This document shows, piece after piece, positions 35,653 to 44,145 of a stretch of 64,000 nucleotides of DNA. Numbering within the stretch: position 1 is the stretch's first letter; every line of letters begins with the position of its first letter. This DNA comes from JAPLJU01 sp964547985 (GTDB lineage: Bacteria; Desulfobacterota; Syntrophia; Syntrophales; UBA2192), in contig CAZJPV010000004.1 of NCBI GenBank assembly GCA_964547985.1, positions 1 through 64,000 on the forward strand, read 5' to 3'. The notes under the pieces are model-generated. The model was not told the origin of the DNA and did no database searches. It worked only from the letters and a program-made list of their open reading frames with translations. Both the position numbers and the translations under genes were made by a program.

Positions 35653-35677
35653 AAAGGGCGGGATGACCCCGCCCTTT
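35653..35677 (-). terminator. Intrinsic terminator after the OmpA-domain gene
   Basis: AAAGGGCGGG and CCCGCCCTTT form a stem around a 5-nt loop, 14 nt past the stop of the OmpA-domain gene on the minus strand. The T-run after it is short. Confidence 0.7.
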
Positions 35678-35691
35678 TTAACAGTCTTCCC

Positions 35692-36354
35692 TTACTTCTT
35701 CGTTACTCTAAGATCGATTCTCCGGTTCTTTTGTCTCCCTTCTTCCGTAGAGTTATCTGCAACCGGATGCTTCTCACCATATCCTTCGGCTTCCAGCCTC
35801 TTGGCATCGACGCCTAATTTGACAAGCTCCTGCAAGGTGTTTTGAGCTCTTTTCTGGGAAAGTTTAAGATTGGCGTCTGCATTGCCCACATTATCCGTGT
35901 AGCCTCCAATCTTCAATGCAACTTTCGGATAGGCTTTCATAATCTCTGCTATGTTCTTCAGTTGCTCCGCTGAAGTAGGTTTCAGATTTGCGCTTCCTGT
36001 TTCAAAATCCAATCGATCAAAGGTAAACCAGGTGGTTTTGTCAACGGGTTTGCTTTTGTCTTCGATGAAGGCAATTAGTTTTTTCTCGACGCCGAACTCG
36101 GGAACTTTGAGCTCAATCCCGCTCGGCAGCTTGACTGCCAGAAATTTGCCGAGTTTTTCAAGTGCCTTGGTTGCTTCAGTAACTGCCTTTTCGGCCGGTT
36201 TCACAACTGCGGGCGGCGGCGTGGGGCTGCAAAACTTTATCAGAAAGACAAGCAGGATGACCATGCACACGATGAAGATCAGTGTGAACATGTTTCCTTC
36301 GCCCGCTCCTCGATTAGAGGTGATTCTGGATAAAAAAACATTTCGTGCCGACAT
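35692..36354 (-). CDS. OmpA-domain membrane protein
   Basis: A 220-residue protein with one N-terminal membrane helix (residues 23-41, FTLIFIVCMVILLVFLIKF) and a C-terminal OmpA peptidoglycan-binding domain (FDRLDFETGSANLKPTSAEQLKNIAEIMKAYPKVALKIGGYTDNVG...LEAEGYGEKHPVADNSTEEGRQKNRRIDL). The architecture is that of MotB-like or Pal-like anchors that tie the inner membrane to peptidoglycan. GGAGG is ideal before the ATG. No MotA partner is nearby, so it is probably not a flagellar stator. Confidence 0.85.
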   Translation of the reverse strand: MSARNVFLSRITSNRGAGEGNMFTLIFIVCMVILLVFLIKFCSPTPPPAVVKPAEKAVTEATKALEKLGKFLAVKLPSGIELKVPEFGVEKKLIAFIEDKSKPVDKTTWFTFDRLDFETGSANLKPTSAEQLKNIAEIMKAYPKVALKIGGYTDNVGNADANLKLSQKRAQNTLQELVKLGVDAKRLEAEGYGEKHPVADNSTEEGRQKNRRIDLRVTKK

Positions 36355-36586
36355 AGTTTCCTCCTTTCTTTACGGTGACTTCGTTAACTAGAATGTCGGG
36401 TCCTGAAATATCTGTTCCGCCATTAAAACCGACAATTGAAATCTTTCAATTCAGGATCAGACCATGAAAATATCTGTAATTTGAGCATAGAATGGTGATT
36501 TTTTCAATGGGGTTGATGATATTTTCAATCCCCCCTCTTCTTTGTGCTTTCAATCATCATACAGATGATTATTTGCCCGGAAATAT

Positions 36587-36994
36587 TCAGGTATTAACCC
36601 CTTCCGCGACGAGCTTTCCTTCCTGGTTCTGCACCCTCCATCTATAAGTAATCGGTCCGCCGCGCTTTCCCTCTTTTTTGCCCAATACCTCGACCTCAGC
36701 GGAAAGTCGGTCGCCCGGAAACACAGGCGTCCGGAAGGCAATGTCCGTCGCCGAGACCCAGATTGCATCCGCCAGGAAACCGTGTTTCGCCATCAGTCCC
36801 ATCATGCTTCCGATCACGTATACCCCGGGCGTCACCCTGTCTTTGAAACCCTTACTCTTCGCAAAGTCGGCATTCAAAAAACCGGGTAGATCCATACCCG
36901 ACATCTGGGCCACAAGATCAATTTCGGTTCCGGTGATTGGCTTCGTTACTGGTGATTTGTAGACCTTGCCGATTTCAATTTCTTCGAAATACAT
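36587..36994 (-). CDS. MaoC-like dehydratase, second copy
   Basis: A 135-residue hotdog protein of the MaoC family. The substrate-binding stretch MSGMDLPGFLNADFAKSKGFKDRVTPGVYVIGSMMG is present, but the Asp-x(4)-His catalytic pair of the (R)-hydratases is less clear than in the copy at 7.8 kb, so activity is uncertain. AAGGAGGTC lies before the ATG. It is 70 nt downstream of the NDH-2 gene on the same strand. Confidence 0.8.
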   Translation of the reverse strand: MYFEEIEIGKVYKSPVTKPITGTEIDLVAQMSGMDLPGFLNADFAKSKGFKDRVTPGVYVIGSMMGLMAKHGFLADAIWVSATDIAFRTPVFPGDRLSAEVEVLGKKEGKRGGPITYRWRVQNQEGKLVAEGVNT

Positions 36995-37064
36995 ACGTTG
37001 ACCTCCTTTCGCTATTTTGTCGCGTTTTTCATCCTGTCATCTTTCCACTTCGTTTCCTTGCTTC

Positions 37065-38381
37065 TTATTTTTCCTTTGTGTCATCCAACGTGTTCCCGCA
37101 CATTACGGGTTCCTCGATGATCCTCGAACTCCGCCTTTGGGTGATGTAATTGAAGGCCCATTTGAGAAATACCACGAACCGGTCCTCCTTTTGAAGGAGA
37201 AAATAAATATGAATAAGGGCCCAGACAAGATTGGCTGCAAAACCGGCGAGCTTCAGTTTCCCCGACTCGAGAATGGCGTAGTTGCGGCCGATCGTTGCCA
37301 GATTTCCCTTGTCGAAATATTTGAATGGCGGAAGCGGCGATTGGCCGGTGACCCGTCCGGAAATAGTGCGGCCTGCGTAACCTCCCCCCTGCATCGCCAC
37401 CTGGGCGACCCCGGGAAGGGGTTTCCCGTCCTTCCCTATGACGAGAGCCGTATCTCCCACGACGAAGATTTCCGGATAGCCGGGAACCGTCAGATCGGGA
37501 GCAACCTTCACCCTGCCGGCGCGGTCGGTTTCGACACCCAGCCACTGACCGGCCGAGGAGGCCTTTACGCCCGCCATCCAGAGAACATTCAGACTCCTGA
37601 TGCGCTCACCGCCGATAATGACCCCCTCTGCGTCTATCTCCTCAATGGCATGGCCAAGTCTGACCTCGACCCCCATTTTTTCCAGCCGAACGCAGGCCTT
37701 CTCCGAGAGATCCGGTGAAAAAGAAGGCAGGACACGGGGAGCGGCATCAACGAGGATAATTCGCGTCCACCCGGGGTCGAAACGACGGAAGTCCGACTTA
37801 AGGGTGTGCCGGACCATTTCCGCAAGGGCGCCCGCCATCTCGCACCTCGTCGGACCGGCGCCCACGAGGACAAAGGTGAATAGTTCCGGGCGGCTCTCCG
37901 GGTTCTCCTGCAACTCCGCCCTCTCAAAGGCCCTCAGAATTTTCGACCGCAGGGTGATCCCGTCACAAAGCGTCTTCAATCCCGGTGCAAACTTCGCCCA
38001 TTCGTCATGACCGAAGTAACTTCCCTGAGCGCCCGTCGCCAGGATCAGGTAGTCATAGGAAACGGGATGCTTCCGGCGGCTGACATAAACACATCGTTTC
38101 TCCTTATCTACCCCTGTGACTTCCGCCTGCGCGACGAAGACATTCTTCTGTTTCTGGAGGACTTCTCGGATGGGGAAGGCAATGTCCCCGGCGTCGAGCA
38201 TGCCTCCTGCCACCTGGTAGAGAAGCGCCTGGAAGAGGTAGTGATTGACCCGGTCGAGAAGAATCACCTGGACGGGCGTGTTTCTGAGGGCTCTTGCGGC
38301 CTCAATTCCGCCGCAGCCTCCTCCGACGATGACAACCTGCGGCGGGGTGTTCTGCGCTTTATAGGGATTGCCCAGGCTCAT
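37065..38381 (-). CDS. Type II NADH dehydrogenase-like FAD oxidoreductase
   Basis: A 438-residue FAD enzyme of the NDH-2 family, which passes electrons from NADH to quinone without pumping. FAD-binding GGGCGGIEAARAL (about residue 20) and FVVGDTALVIGKDGKPLPGVAQVAMQGG (near 310) are present, and the C-terminus (YAILESGKLKLAGFAANLVWALIHIYFLLQKED) gives the membrane anchor. In the NADH site the usual GAGPTGVE reads GAGPTRCE, so the third glycine is Arg, which could lower NADH use. It is 32 nt downstream of the following gene and heads the unit with the MaoC-like gene. Confidence 0.82.
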   Translation of the reverse strand: MSLGNPYKAQNTPPQVVIVGGGCGGIEAARALRNTPVQVILLDRVNHYLFQALLYQVAGGMLDAGDIAFPIREVLQKQKNVFVAQAEVTGVDKEKRCVYVSRRKHPVSYDYLILATGAQGSYFGHDEWAKFAPGLKTLCDGITLRSKILRAFERAELQENPESRPELFTFVLVGAGPTRCEMAGALAEMVRHTLKSDFRRFDPGWTRIILVDAAPRVLPSFSPDLSEKACVRLEKMGVEVRLGHAIEEIDAEGVIIGGERIRSLNVLWMAGVKASSAGQWLGVETDRAGRVKVAPDLTVPGYPEIFVVGDTALVIGKDGKPLPGVAQVAMQGGGYAGRTISGRVTGQSPLPPFKYFDKGNLATIGRNYAILESGKLKLAGFAANLVWALIHIYFLLQKEDRFVVFLKWAFNYITQRRSSRIIEEPVMCGNTLDDTKEK

Positions 38382-38413
38382 GTTATTCTGATGCCTTATT
38401 TTTCTGTCTCCCC

Positions 38414-38884
38414 CTACAACTCATCATCCTCTGTGCTTCGGGGAAACAGTTCCGTTCTCAATTTTTCGAGAAGCTTGTCGTATTCCTGCTTGTCTTCCTT
38501 CTTCAGCTGCCTCATGCCTTCGAGAAAACGGTCTACATTGACTTTTGTCGGCGCAATAAAGTTGCCCTTCACGGCGGCGACTTGCTTCGCCAGTTCACTG
38601 AATTCCTCGAGAGCTTTCTTCTGTTCCGCCGGCCATTCGGTTGAATTTGTGTGATCAACCATAACATCAACGGCCTCGATGATGCGGCCGAGCTGTTTAC
38701 CGTAACCGGCGACATTTTCTATAATTCGTCGCTCCATCTGAGGATCGGATGACTTCGTCATGTTGATATTGATGAACCCGATCTGATTCATCATGCGAAG
38801 CCACCAGGTCCATGGGTTTATGGCCTGGGTGACATCACCGGACAGGGGAAACTTAAAGAGGCTGGTGGGAATCTCGTTCGGCAT
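38414..38884 (-). CDS. Hypothetical helical protein (phasin-like in composition)
   Basis: A 156-residue, mostly helical soluble protein: FPLSGDVTQAINPWTWWLRMMNQIGFININMTKSSDPQMERRIIENVAGYGKQLGRIIEAVDVMVDH, followed by a Lys/Glu-rich helix ending ELFPRSTEDDEL. The composition resembles phasins or polyhydroxyalkanoate-synthase helper proteins, but I have no domain to support that. AAAGGAGG is well placed. It stands 32 nt before the NDH-2 gene on the same strand, so co-expression is likely. Confidence 0.55.
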   Translation of the reverse strand: MPNEIPTSLFKFPLSGDVTQAINPWTWWLRMMNQIGFININMTKSSDPQMERRIIENVAGYGKQLGRIIEAVDVMVDHTNSTEWPAEQKKALEEFSELAKQVAAVKGNFIAPTKVNVDRFLEGMRQLKKEDKQEYDKLLEKLRTELFPRSTEDDEL

Positions 38885-38940
38885 ATGCTTTGCCTCCTTT
38901 TTTTGGTAGATGGACAGTCCCCATTTTTCTCAGTAGCGGA

Positions 38941-39942
38941 CTATTCAGGCAACCTGACGATGGTTCTCCCTCTGTGTTTTTTCTCAAGAACCATGTCTAT
39001 TCTCTCAGTGAGACCTTCAAGCGTGGTCTCTGTGGTTATAGGATCCATATGATCCAACTTCCATTCCCCGGCGATTCTTTCCCACACGGCTTGCCGCAGG
39101 GGCATGGGGCAGTTCTGGGAGTCGATACCGATCAGGACGGCCCCGCGTATGATGAAAGGATAGACATTCATCGGGAGATCGTGCGATCCCACATTCCCGC
39201 AGCACGTCACCGCACCCCCGTACTGCAGGGACCTGATGGAGGTGGAGAGCATCACCCCACCGATCGTGTCCACCGCACCGGCCCATCTCGCCTTTAGAAG
39301 GGGTCTTCCACTGGTGTCCGTTGCCTCTTCTATACTGATGACCTCTTTGGCTCCCAGGACAAGGAGGTATGAGGTTTCATCAACGACGCCATTGACGGCG
39401 GCGACCTGGTACCCGGAGTTGACGAGAATGGAAACGGCAATGCTGCCGACGCCGCCGGTGGCGCCCGAGACCAGTATGGTTCCCCGATCGGGCTTGATTC
39501 CATATTCCACCAGGCGGTGGACGGACAGGGCGGCCGTAAAACCCGCCGTTCCGTAGATCATGCTTTCGCGCAGCGTGAGGTTTTTAGGGAGTCTCACGAC
39601 CCAACCCGAGGGGACTCGAATATACTGACCGTAGCCGCCTGGGGTGTTCATCCCCAAATCGTAGCTTGTGACGATCACCGGGTCGCCCGGCCTGAATCTC
39701 GGGTTGCTGCTTTCCTCCACGATGCCGGCAGCGTCGATTCCCGGCGTGTGCGGATAGTCTTTCGTAACGCCCCGGTTTCCAATGGCCGATAGCACGTCCT
39801 TGTAGTTGAGCGAAGAATACCTGACCCTGACAAGGACGTCGCCTGGCGGCAGGCTGCTTGTGGATCGCTCTTCGATCTCCCTGCTGAACTGGTTATCCTT
39901 TCCTTCCCTTACCACCATTGCTTTGAATGTCTTTTCAGCCAT
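38941..39942 (-). CDS. AcuI/YhdH-family acrylyl-CoA reductase-like protein
   Basis: A 333-residue medium-chain reductase of the YhdH/YhfP (AcuI) group, zinc-free NADPH-dependent enzymes that reduce acrylyl-CoA or quinones. Domains: GroES-like N-terminal part (VRVRYSSLNYKDVLSAIGNRG) and NADPH-binding fold with VSGATGGVGSIAVSILVNSGYQV; the GIDAAG and GTAGFTAALSVHRL segments match the family. AAGGAAGT is before the ATG. The family makes propionyl-CoA from acrylyl-CoA, which fits a propionate- or dimethylsulfoniopropionate-like route, but the substrate is inferred only. Confidence 0.85.
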   Translation of the reverse strand: MAEKTFKAMVVREGKDNQFSREIEERSTSSLPPGDVLVRVRYSSLNYKDVLSAIGNRGVTKDYPHTPGIDAAGIVEESSNPRFRPGDPVIVTSYDLGMNTPGGYGQYIRVPSGWVVRLPKNLTLRESMIYGTAGFTAALSVHRLVEYGIKPDRGTILVSGATGGVGSIAVSILVNSGYQVAAVNGVVDETSYLLVLGAKEVISIEEATDTSGRPLLKARWAGAVDTIGGVMLSTSIRSLQYGGAVTCCGNVGSHDLPMNVYPFIIRGAVLIGIDSQNCPMPLRQAVWERIAGEWKLDHMDPITTETTLEGLTERIDMVLEKKHRGRTIVRLPE

Positions 39943-40018
39943 GAATTAAACTTCCTTCCCAATTCACATTGTAAAGTATGGTGACCGGAGCCCCATCCTT
40001 CTTTGTTCTTGATTGTGA

Positions 40019-40582
40019 CTATTTCTGACGCCCGTAATAACCGGTGAACGAGGCCTTGCCGATGGTATTTTGGCTGATAAAAAAACCCGCCATGGCCGCC
40101 GTTGCGTTCGGCGGTAAATCGATTTTTTCCACCTTCAGCGCATGGATGGTGAAGATATAGCGGTGTGCCTTGTCACCCGCGGGAGGGCAGGGACCACCGT
40201 ATCCGGGGCCCCCGAAGTCGGTGTTGACCTGGAGACTTCCGAGGGGAAGAAGCTTCCCGTCCGGTGTTCCCGTACCTTTGGGGAGGAAAGTGACTGTTGC
40301 GGGGATGTTGTAGACCACCCAGTGCCACCAGCCGCTGCCCGTCGGGGCGTCGGGGTCGTAAGCGGTCAGGGCAAAGCTCTTCGTGCCTTTCGGTGGGTTT
40401 TTCCAGATAAGAGCCGGCGATTGGTTCTGGCCGGAGCACCCGAACCCGTTGAAGACCTGTTCGTTTTGCATGAGCACCCCGTGTTTGATGTCCGGACTGC
40501 TCAGTGTGAATTTGCCGGTTTCAGCCCCCGAGGCCGGAAAAACGATGCAAAGGATGAGAATCACACATGCAAGATATTTCAT
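40019..40582 (-). CDS. YbhB/YbcL (PEBP) family protein, exported
   Basis: A 187-residue phosphatidylethanolamine-binding-like protein. MKYLACVILILCIVFPASGAE is a signal peptide. The ligand-binding core is seen in GCSGQNQSPALIWKNPPKGTKSFALTAYDPDAPTGSGWWHWVVYNIPA and in GGPGYGGPCPPAGDKAHRYIFTIHAL. AAGGAGGT precedes the ATG at 40582 by a good distance; the frame to 40759 is spurious. Ligands of bacterial members are poorly known. Confidence 0.88.
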   Translation of the reverse strand: MKYLACVILILCIVFPASGAETGKFTLSSPDIKHGVLMQNEQVFNGFGCSGQNQSPALIWKNPPKGTKSFALTAYDPDAPTGSGWWHWVVYNIPATVTFLPKGTGTPDGKLLPLGSLQVNTDFGGPGYGGPCPPAGDKAHRYIFTIHALKVEKIDLPPNATAAMAGFFISQNTIGKASFTGYYGRQK

Positions 40583-40673
40583 GGGACATACCTCCTTTGT
40601 TTGATGTGATGTTTCAAGAACGTTCAGTTCTCTACCCTGGGGACGGTCGTTCTTTTTCTGCTTGCGGCTGTCC

Positions 40674-42194
40674 CTAATTGCCTCGCATATGTTTCTCCCA
40701 AAGGGCCCTTGAGTCAACGGGCTGCATCTGTTCGTTGTACTTGGGATTCTTTCCCTCAAAGTTCACGTAGTCGTATGGTTTTCCTTTCCAGTATTCGCCC
40801 GTGACCGTGTTTTTAGTTCCCCAGCTGTCGGTCCGGTAGACGGTGCCCCCCTCCATGCTGGAGATCCAGTCCTGCTGGCCCCGGATGTAGCTCGTCCGCT
40901 GGTAGTCGATGTAGTCCATGCTCTTCTGCCGCTCGTCATAGGCGGCCTGCATCGTCTGGCGGATCTCCTGGGCGTTGTGTGCCACCATGGCCGAGGTCTG
41001 CTTCTGCATCTCGCGAAGCCTCTGCTGTCCCTGGGCGACGTAGGCCTGCGCCCACCGTTCGTTGATCTTATAGGAGCCCATCATGGTGCCCAGGGTCCCG
41101 GCCCAGGCGTTGAACTGGTTCGCCGGCGCCGTCACCGTCAGGTGGCGGAAACTCCAGTTCAGTCCGGAGCGTGAACCGAAGGCCATGCCGAAGGTGTAAC
41201 CCTTGCAGGCCCGTCCCTCCTTGTCCCTGAAGGTGTACACGTATTCCTCGATACTGGCGGGTATCCCCGAGTGACCGGCCTGGCTCATCAGGTCCTGTCG
41301 CGGGATGATTTTTTCGAAGTGCATGTTGGAGGCCAGCCCATAGCGGGCCGTGATGAACTGCCAGGCCTGATGGGAGTTGAGGAACGGCGAGACGAGGACG
41401 CCGGGCGTGTTGACCCTTAACTGCGGGCTCAGCAGTTGAACGCTCCCCGAGATGAAGGAGTACCCGGCGGGGTCTCCTGCGATAAAGAGACCCTTGCCGT
41501 GATCCTGGCACTGCCAGTTCTGGGGCAGCAGGAAAGACGCCGAGCCGTCGCGCTGTCGGTACGTGACGAGTTGAACTTTCGGGGGGGCTGCGGCTGCCTG
41601 GGTGGAAAAGGACCCCTTGGTCACCCGGATGTTGGAGAGCACCGTGAGGAGCGTCGGTTTCATTGCTTCGAACTGACCTGCCGGCGCTTCGATCCGGGAG
41701 AGGGTGAAATCGTTGCCCTTCTGGGATACCCAGGTGCGAAACTGCGTCTTACCGCGCTTCGGGGGGGAATAGGTCCCGTCGTAGACTAGCGACGACCCGT
41801 CACGGGATGCAAAGGCGTTTTGAATTTCGAGGTCCTTGGCCTGTCGCCCGAGTCCCATGTTGGCCTGCTTTGCCAGGGATGTGGTGGTTGCTCCCTGTGT
41901 AACTGATCCCGTCGAGAAGAACACGGCGGATTTCCCCGAGGGATCGGTCGCCGTGACATAGCGGGCCGCCCCGTCGCTCCCCTCAGAGACCTTCCACCCC
42001 TTGGGGACATAGAGGACAAAGGTTGCCTGCTTCGTGACGACCTTCTGCATCCCTTTAACGGGTGGTGTGGTCGAACCGCTGCTCTTGCCTTTCTGCGCGG
42101 CCTGGCAGATGGAGACACCCTGCAGCATGAGAAACACGAGCGAGGCGACGATGCCTATAAACACAGTACCTGTAAATTTTGCACGGAAGCCCAT
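40674..42194 (-). CDS. Exported hypothetical protein
   Basis: A 506-residue exported protein I do not recognise. Residues 1-32 form the signal peptide (FTGTVFIGIVASLVFLMLQGVSICQA). Two similar beta-rich modules can be seen, roughly 55-175 and 190-370 (FVLYVPKGWKVSEG...AKQANMGLG and SASFLLPQNWQCQDHGKGLFIAGDPAGYSF). The C-terminal 120 residues are helical and rich in Gln, Met and Tyr (QAYVAQGQQRLREMQKQTSAMVAHNAQEIRQTMQAAYDERQKSMDYIDYQRTSYIRG). AAAGGAGGTC precedes the ATG. Likely an envelope protein. Confidence 0.7.
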   Translation of the reverse strand: MGFRAKFTGTVFIGIVASLVFLMLQGVSICQAAQKGKSSGSTTPPVKGMQKVVTKQATFVLYVPKGWKVSEGSDGAARYVTATDPSGKSAVFFSTGSVTQGATTTSLAKQANMGLGRQAKDLEIQNAFASRDGSSLVYDGTYSPPKRGKTQFRTWVSQKGNDFTLSRIEAPAGQFEAMKPTLLTVLSNIRVTKGSFSTQAAAAPPKVQLVTYRQRDGSASFLLPQNWQCQDHGKGLFIAGDPAGYSFISGSVQLLSPQLRVNTPGVLVSPFLNSHQAWQFITARYGLASNMHFEKIIPRQDLMSQAGHSGIPASIEEYVYTFRDKEGRACKGYTFGMAFGSRSGLNWSFRHLTVTAPANQFNAWAGTLGTMMGSYKINERWAQAYVAQGQQRLREMQKQTSAMVAHNAQEIRQTMQAAYDERQKSMDYIDYQRTSYIRGQQDWISSMEGGTVYRTDSWGTKNTVTGEYWKGKPYDYVNFEGKNPKYNEQMQPVDSRALWEKHMRGN

Positions 42195-42322
42195 AGCTGA
42201 CCTCCTTTCGCTGCATGATATTCGCTTTCTACTCCGCCCCATTAGTGACAAAACATCGAATAATTCTACCCCTGGCCCCCAACGCCTTGGAATAGTCCTC
42301 CCCGCCTTCTCCCCGATCGATG

Positions 42323-42718
42323 TTATCGCCCCATTCTTCGCTCGTATGCTTGATATATCCGATCCGCCAGTCCCTGATCGTGCCCGGAGGGCCCCCTTGC
42401 GTTGAACTCCACCCTGACTCTGCCGTCGGCCTGTGTTCTCACCGTGATCGTGACATCCATGTCGCCTTTGGTCCCCCGGATGACCCCGCTGTCTCTATTG
42501 GCCTGTGTAATGCGGACGCCCACGTCTTCTGCGGCATCAAGGGCGGCATTCCAGGAGCGCTCGAAGGTGCCCGTTCTGTAAGAGTATATTGGTTCAGGTG
42601 GCGGCGATGGAGGCACTGGGCCGTACACAACGCAACCGGCCAGAATGGTCAGGGACGGTAAAACAACGATGAGCAGTTTCTGTAATCGGGCTTGGCAGGG
42701 CGTACAGGAACGGTTCAT
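42323..42718 (-). CDS. DUF3568-like lipoprotein
   Basis: A 131-residue lipoprotein with lipobox LAGC near residue 28, a proline-rich spacer (GPVPPSPPPEPIY) and an alpha-beta domain starting GTFERSWNAALDAAEDVGVRITQANRDSGVIRGTKGDMDVTITV, which resembles DUF3568. The role is unknown. GAGGTGGG precedes the ATG. It is 22 nt downstream of the pirin gene's stop on the same strand. Confidence 0.8.
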   Translation of the reverse strand: MNRSCTPCQARLQKLLIVVLPSLTILAGCVVYGPVPPSPPPEPIYSYRTGTFERSWNAALDAAEDVGVRITQANRDSGVIRGTKGDMDVTITVRTQADGRVRVEFNARGPSGHDQGLADRIYQAYERRMGR

Positions 42719-42740
42719 TTTCCCACCTCAAGTCTCTAAG

Positions 42741-43652
42741 CTATTTCTTCCCGTGTTTAATAAAGGTGCCTCGGTTGTATTCATCGAAGGCGATGCGAAG
42801 CTCTTCCCGTGTATTCATGACGATGGGGCCATACCACGCGACCGGCTCACGCAGGGGCTTTCCAGACATGAAGAGGAATCTCACAGGTTTTTCCTCGGTC
42901 GAGACAAGGATCTGGTCGCCATCACCGAAGAGAACCAATGACTGGTTAGACAGGAAAGGGTTTCTCTGGAAGTCGAAGTAGTTGATCCCTTCGGTCTCGT
43001 AAGAGAACGGGTCCTTTTCCTTGCAGAAATATCCCTCTCCTTCGATCACATAGGCGAAGGCCGTGTATCCCTGTCTGGCGGGGTGGGTAAACTCAGACCT
43101 TGGCGGTATAGTAACATCCAAGTATTCCGGATCGGTGACGATGTCTCTTACAGGGCCGTGTGTGTCCTTGATCTTTCCGCAGATGACCCTGATTCTTGCA
43201 TTTTTCAGATCGGCCTCCGGGATGGTGGAGGAGGTCACGTCCCGATAACGCGGGCCCATCATCTTGTTTGATGCCGGAAGATTGGCCCAGAGCTGGAAAC
43301 CCCACATGGAGCCTTGCTTGTCTCCTTTGGGCATTTCCTGGTGTATGATGCCGCTTCCCGCAGTCATCCATTGCACGTCACCCGGCCCGATTATGCCGCT
43401 GTTTCCCATGCTGTCTCCGTGCTCTACAGTGCCACGAAGGAGATATGTAATCGTTTCGATTCCCCGGTGCGGATGCCAGGGAAACCCCTTCAGGTAGTCG
43501 TCCGGGTTGTCCGAGCGAAAGTCGTCCAGCATAAGGAAAGGATCGAACATCGGGACTTCACCGAATCCGAAGGCTCTCCTGAGATGGACGCCGGCGCCCT
43601 CGATGGTAGGCTTACTCTTCAGGACCTTTTGTATCTTTCTTGTCTTGGTCAT
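42741..43652 (-). CDS. Pirin-family protein
   Basis: A 303-residue bicupin of the pirin family. The N-terminal metal-binding block FDPFLMLDDFRSDNPDDYLKGFPWHPHRGIETITYLLRGTVEHGDSMGNSGIIGPGDVQWMTAGSGIIHQEMP contains the His and Glu ligands of the first cupin. Bacterial pirins bind iron and may oxidise quercetin-like compounds or act as redox sensors. The start is placed at ATG 43652. It is 11 nt downstream of the small Cys-rich gene. Confidence 0.9.
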   Translation of the reverse strand: MTKTRKIQKVLKSKPTIEGAGVHLRRAFGFGEVPMFDPFLMLDDFRSDNPDDYLKGFPWHPHRGIETITYLLRGTVEHGDSMGNSGIIGPGDVQWMTAGSGIIHQEMPKGDKQGSMWGFQLWANLPASNKMMGPRYRDVTSSTIPEADLKNARIRVICGKIKDTHGPVRDIVTDPEYLDVTIPPRSEFTHPARQGYTAFAYVIEGEGYFCKEKDPFSYETEGINYFDFQRNPFLSNQSLVLFGDGDQILVSTEEKPVRFLFMSGKPLREPVAWYGPIVMNTREELRIAFDEYNRGTFIKHGKK

Positions 43653-43663
43653 TCGACATCTCT

Positions 43664-43969
43664 TTATACCATGTGTGATTTGGCTGTACTGATGGCGAGA
43701 TCTTTGTTCTTTGTAAAAAATCTCCACTCCATTCCCGTCGCGTGGATACCGGCTTTCTTGTCCTGGCCCCTGCAACAGTACCAGCGCTTGAAGCGCTCGA
43801 CCGTGGCAAAGGGGTGGTTCTTTGAGCAGAGCACACTGCAGGGCCTGTGCACTTCAAAGAAGACCACTTCGTCGGGTTCGGCGTCATAGAGCAGGTCGCC
43901 GGGCAACTCGATTTGCGATACGTCAACGCCTTCCGCTTCTTTTTCATCCAGCCATTTTGAAATTTTCAT
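43664..43969 (-). CDS. Small Cys-containing protein upstream of pirin, unknown
   Basis: A 101-residue soluble protein I do not recognise. It has four Cys in VHRPCSVLCSKNHPFATVERFKRWYCCRGQ, which could bind a metal, and a helical N-terminus (MKISKWLDEKEAEGVDVSQIEL). The stop lies 11 nt before the pirin start, so it is likely co-transcribed with it and may have a linked redox role. The start is inferred from family-like length (ATG 43969); the upstream frame to 44056 is possible. Confidence 0.55.
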   Translation of the reverse strand: MKISKWLDEKEAEGVDVSQIELPGDLLYDAEPDEVVFFEVHRPCSVLCSKNHPFATVERFKRWYCCRGQDKKAGIHATGMEWRFFTKNKDLAISTAKSHMV

Positions 43970-44145
43970 ATGATTTCTTTCTCGGACAGGAAGTCCCCCA
44001 ATAGAAATGTTGAAGTACAAGACTTGATTCCAATTTTTCCGGGGTGCCTGCCCCACTGCAGGAAAGACTCCGTAAAAACAGCCTATCCCTTTTTTAAGCT
44101 ATATTGACCCGTCTCTCGATTCAGGCGCCCTGAAATACGGGGTAT

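Noticed and set aside
40617..40631. AGAAC-GTTCA-GTTCT dyad before the PEBP-family gene, similar to the SOS box
   Set aside because: The arms match but the spacer is 5 nt, not 4, and there are no good -35 and -10 hexamers around it, so LexA control is unsupported.
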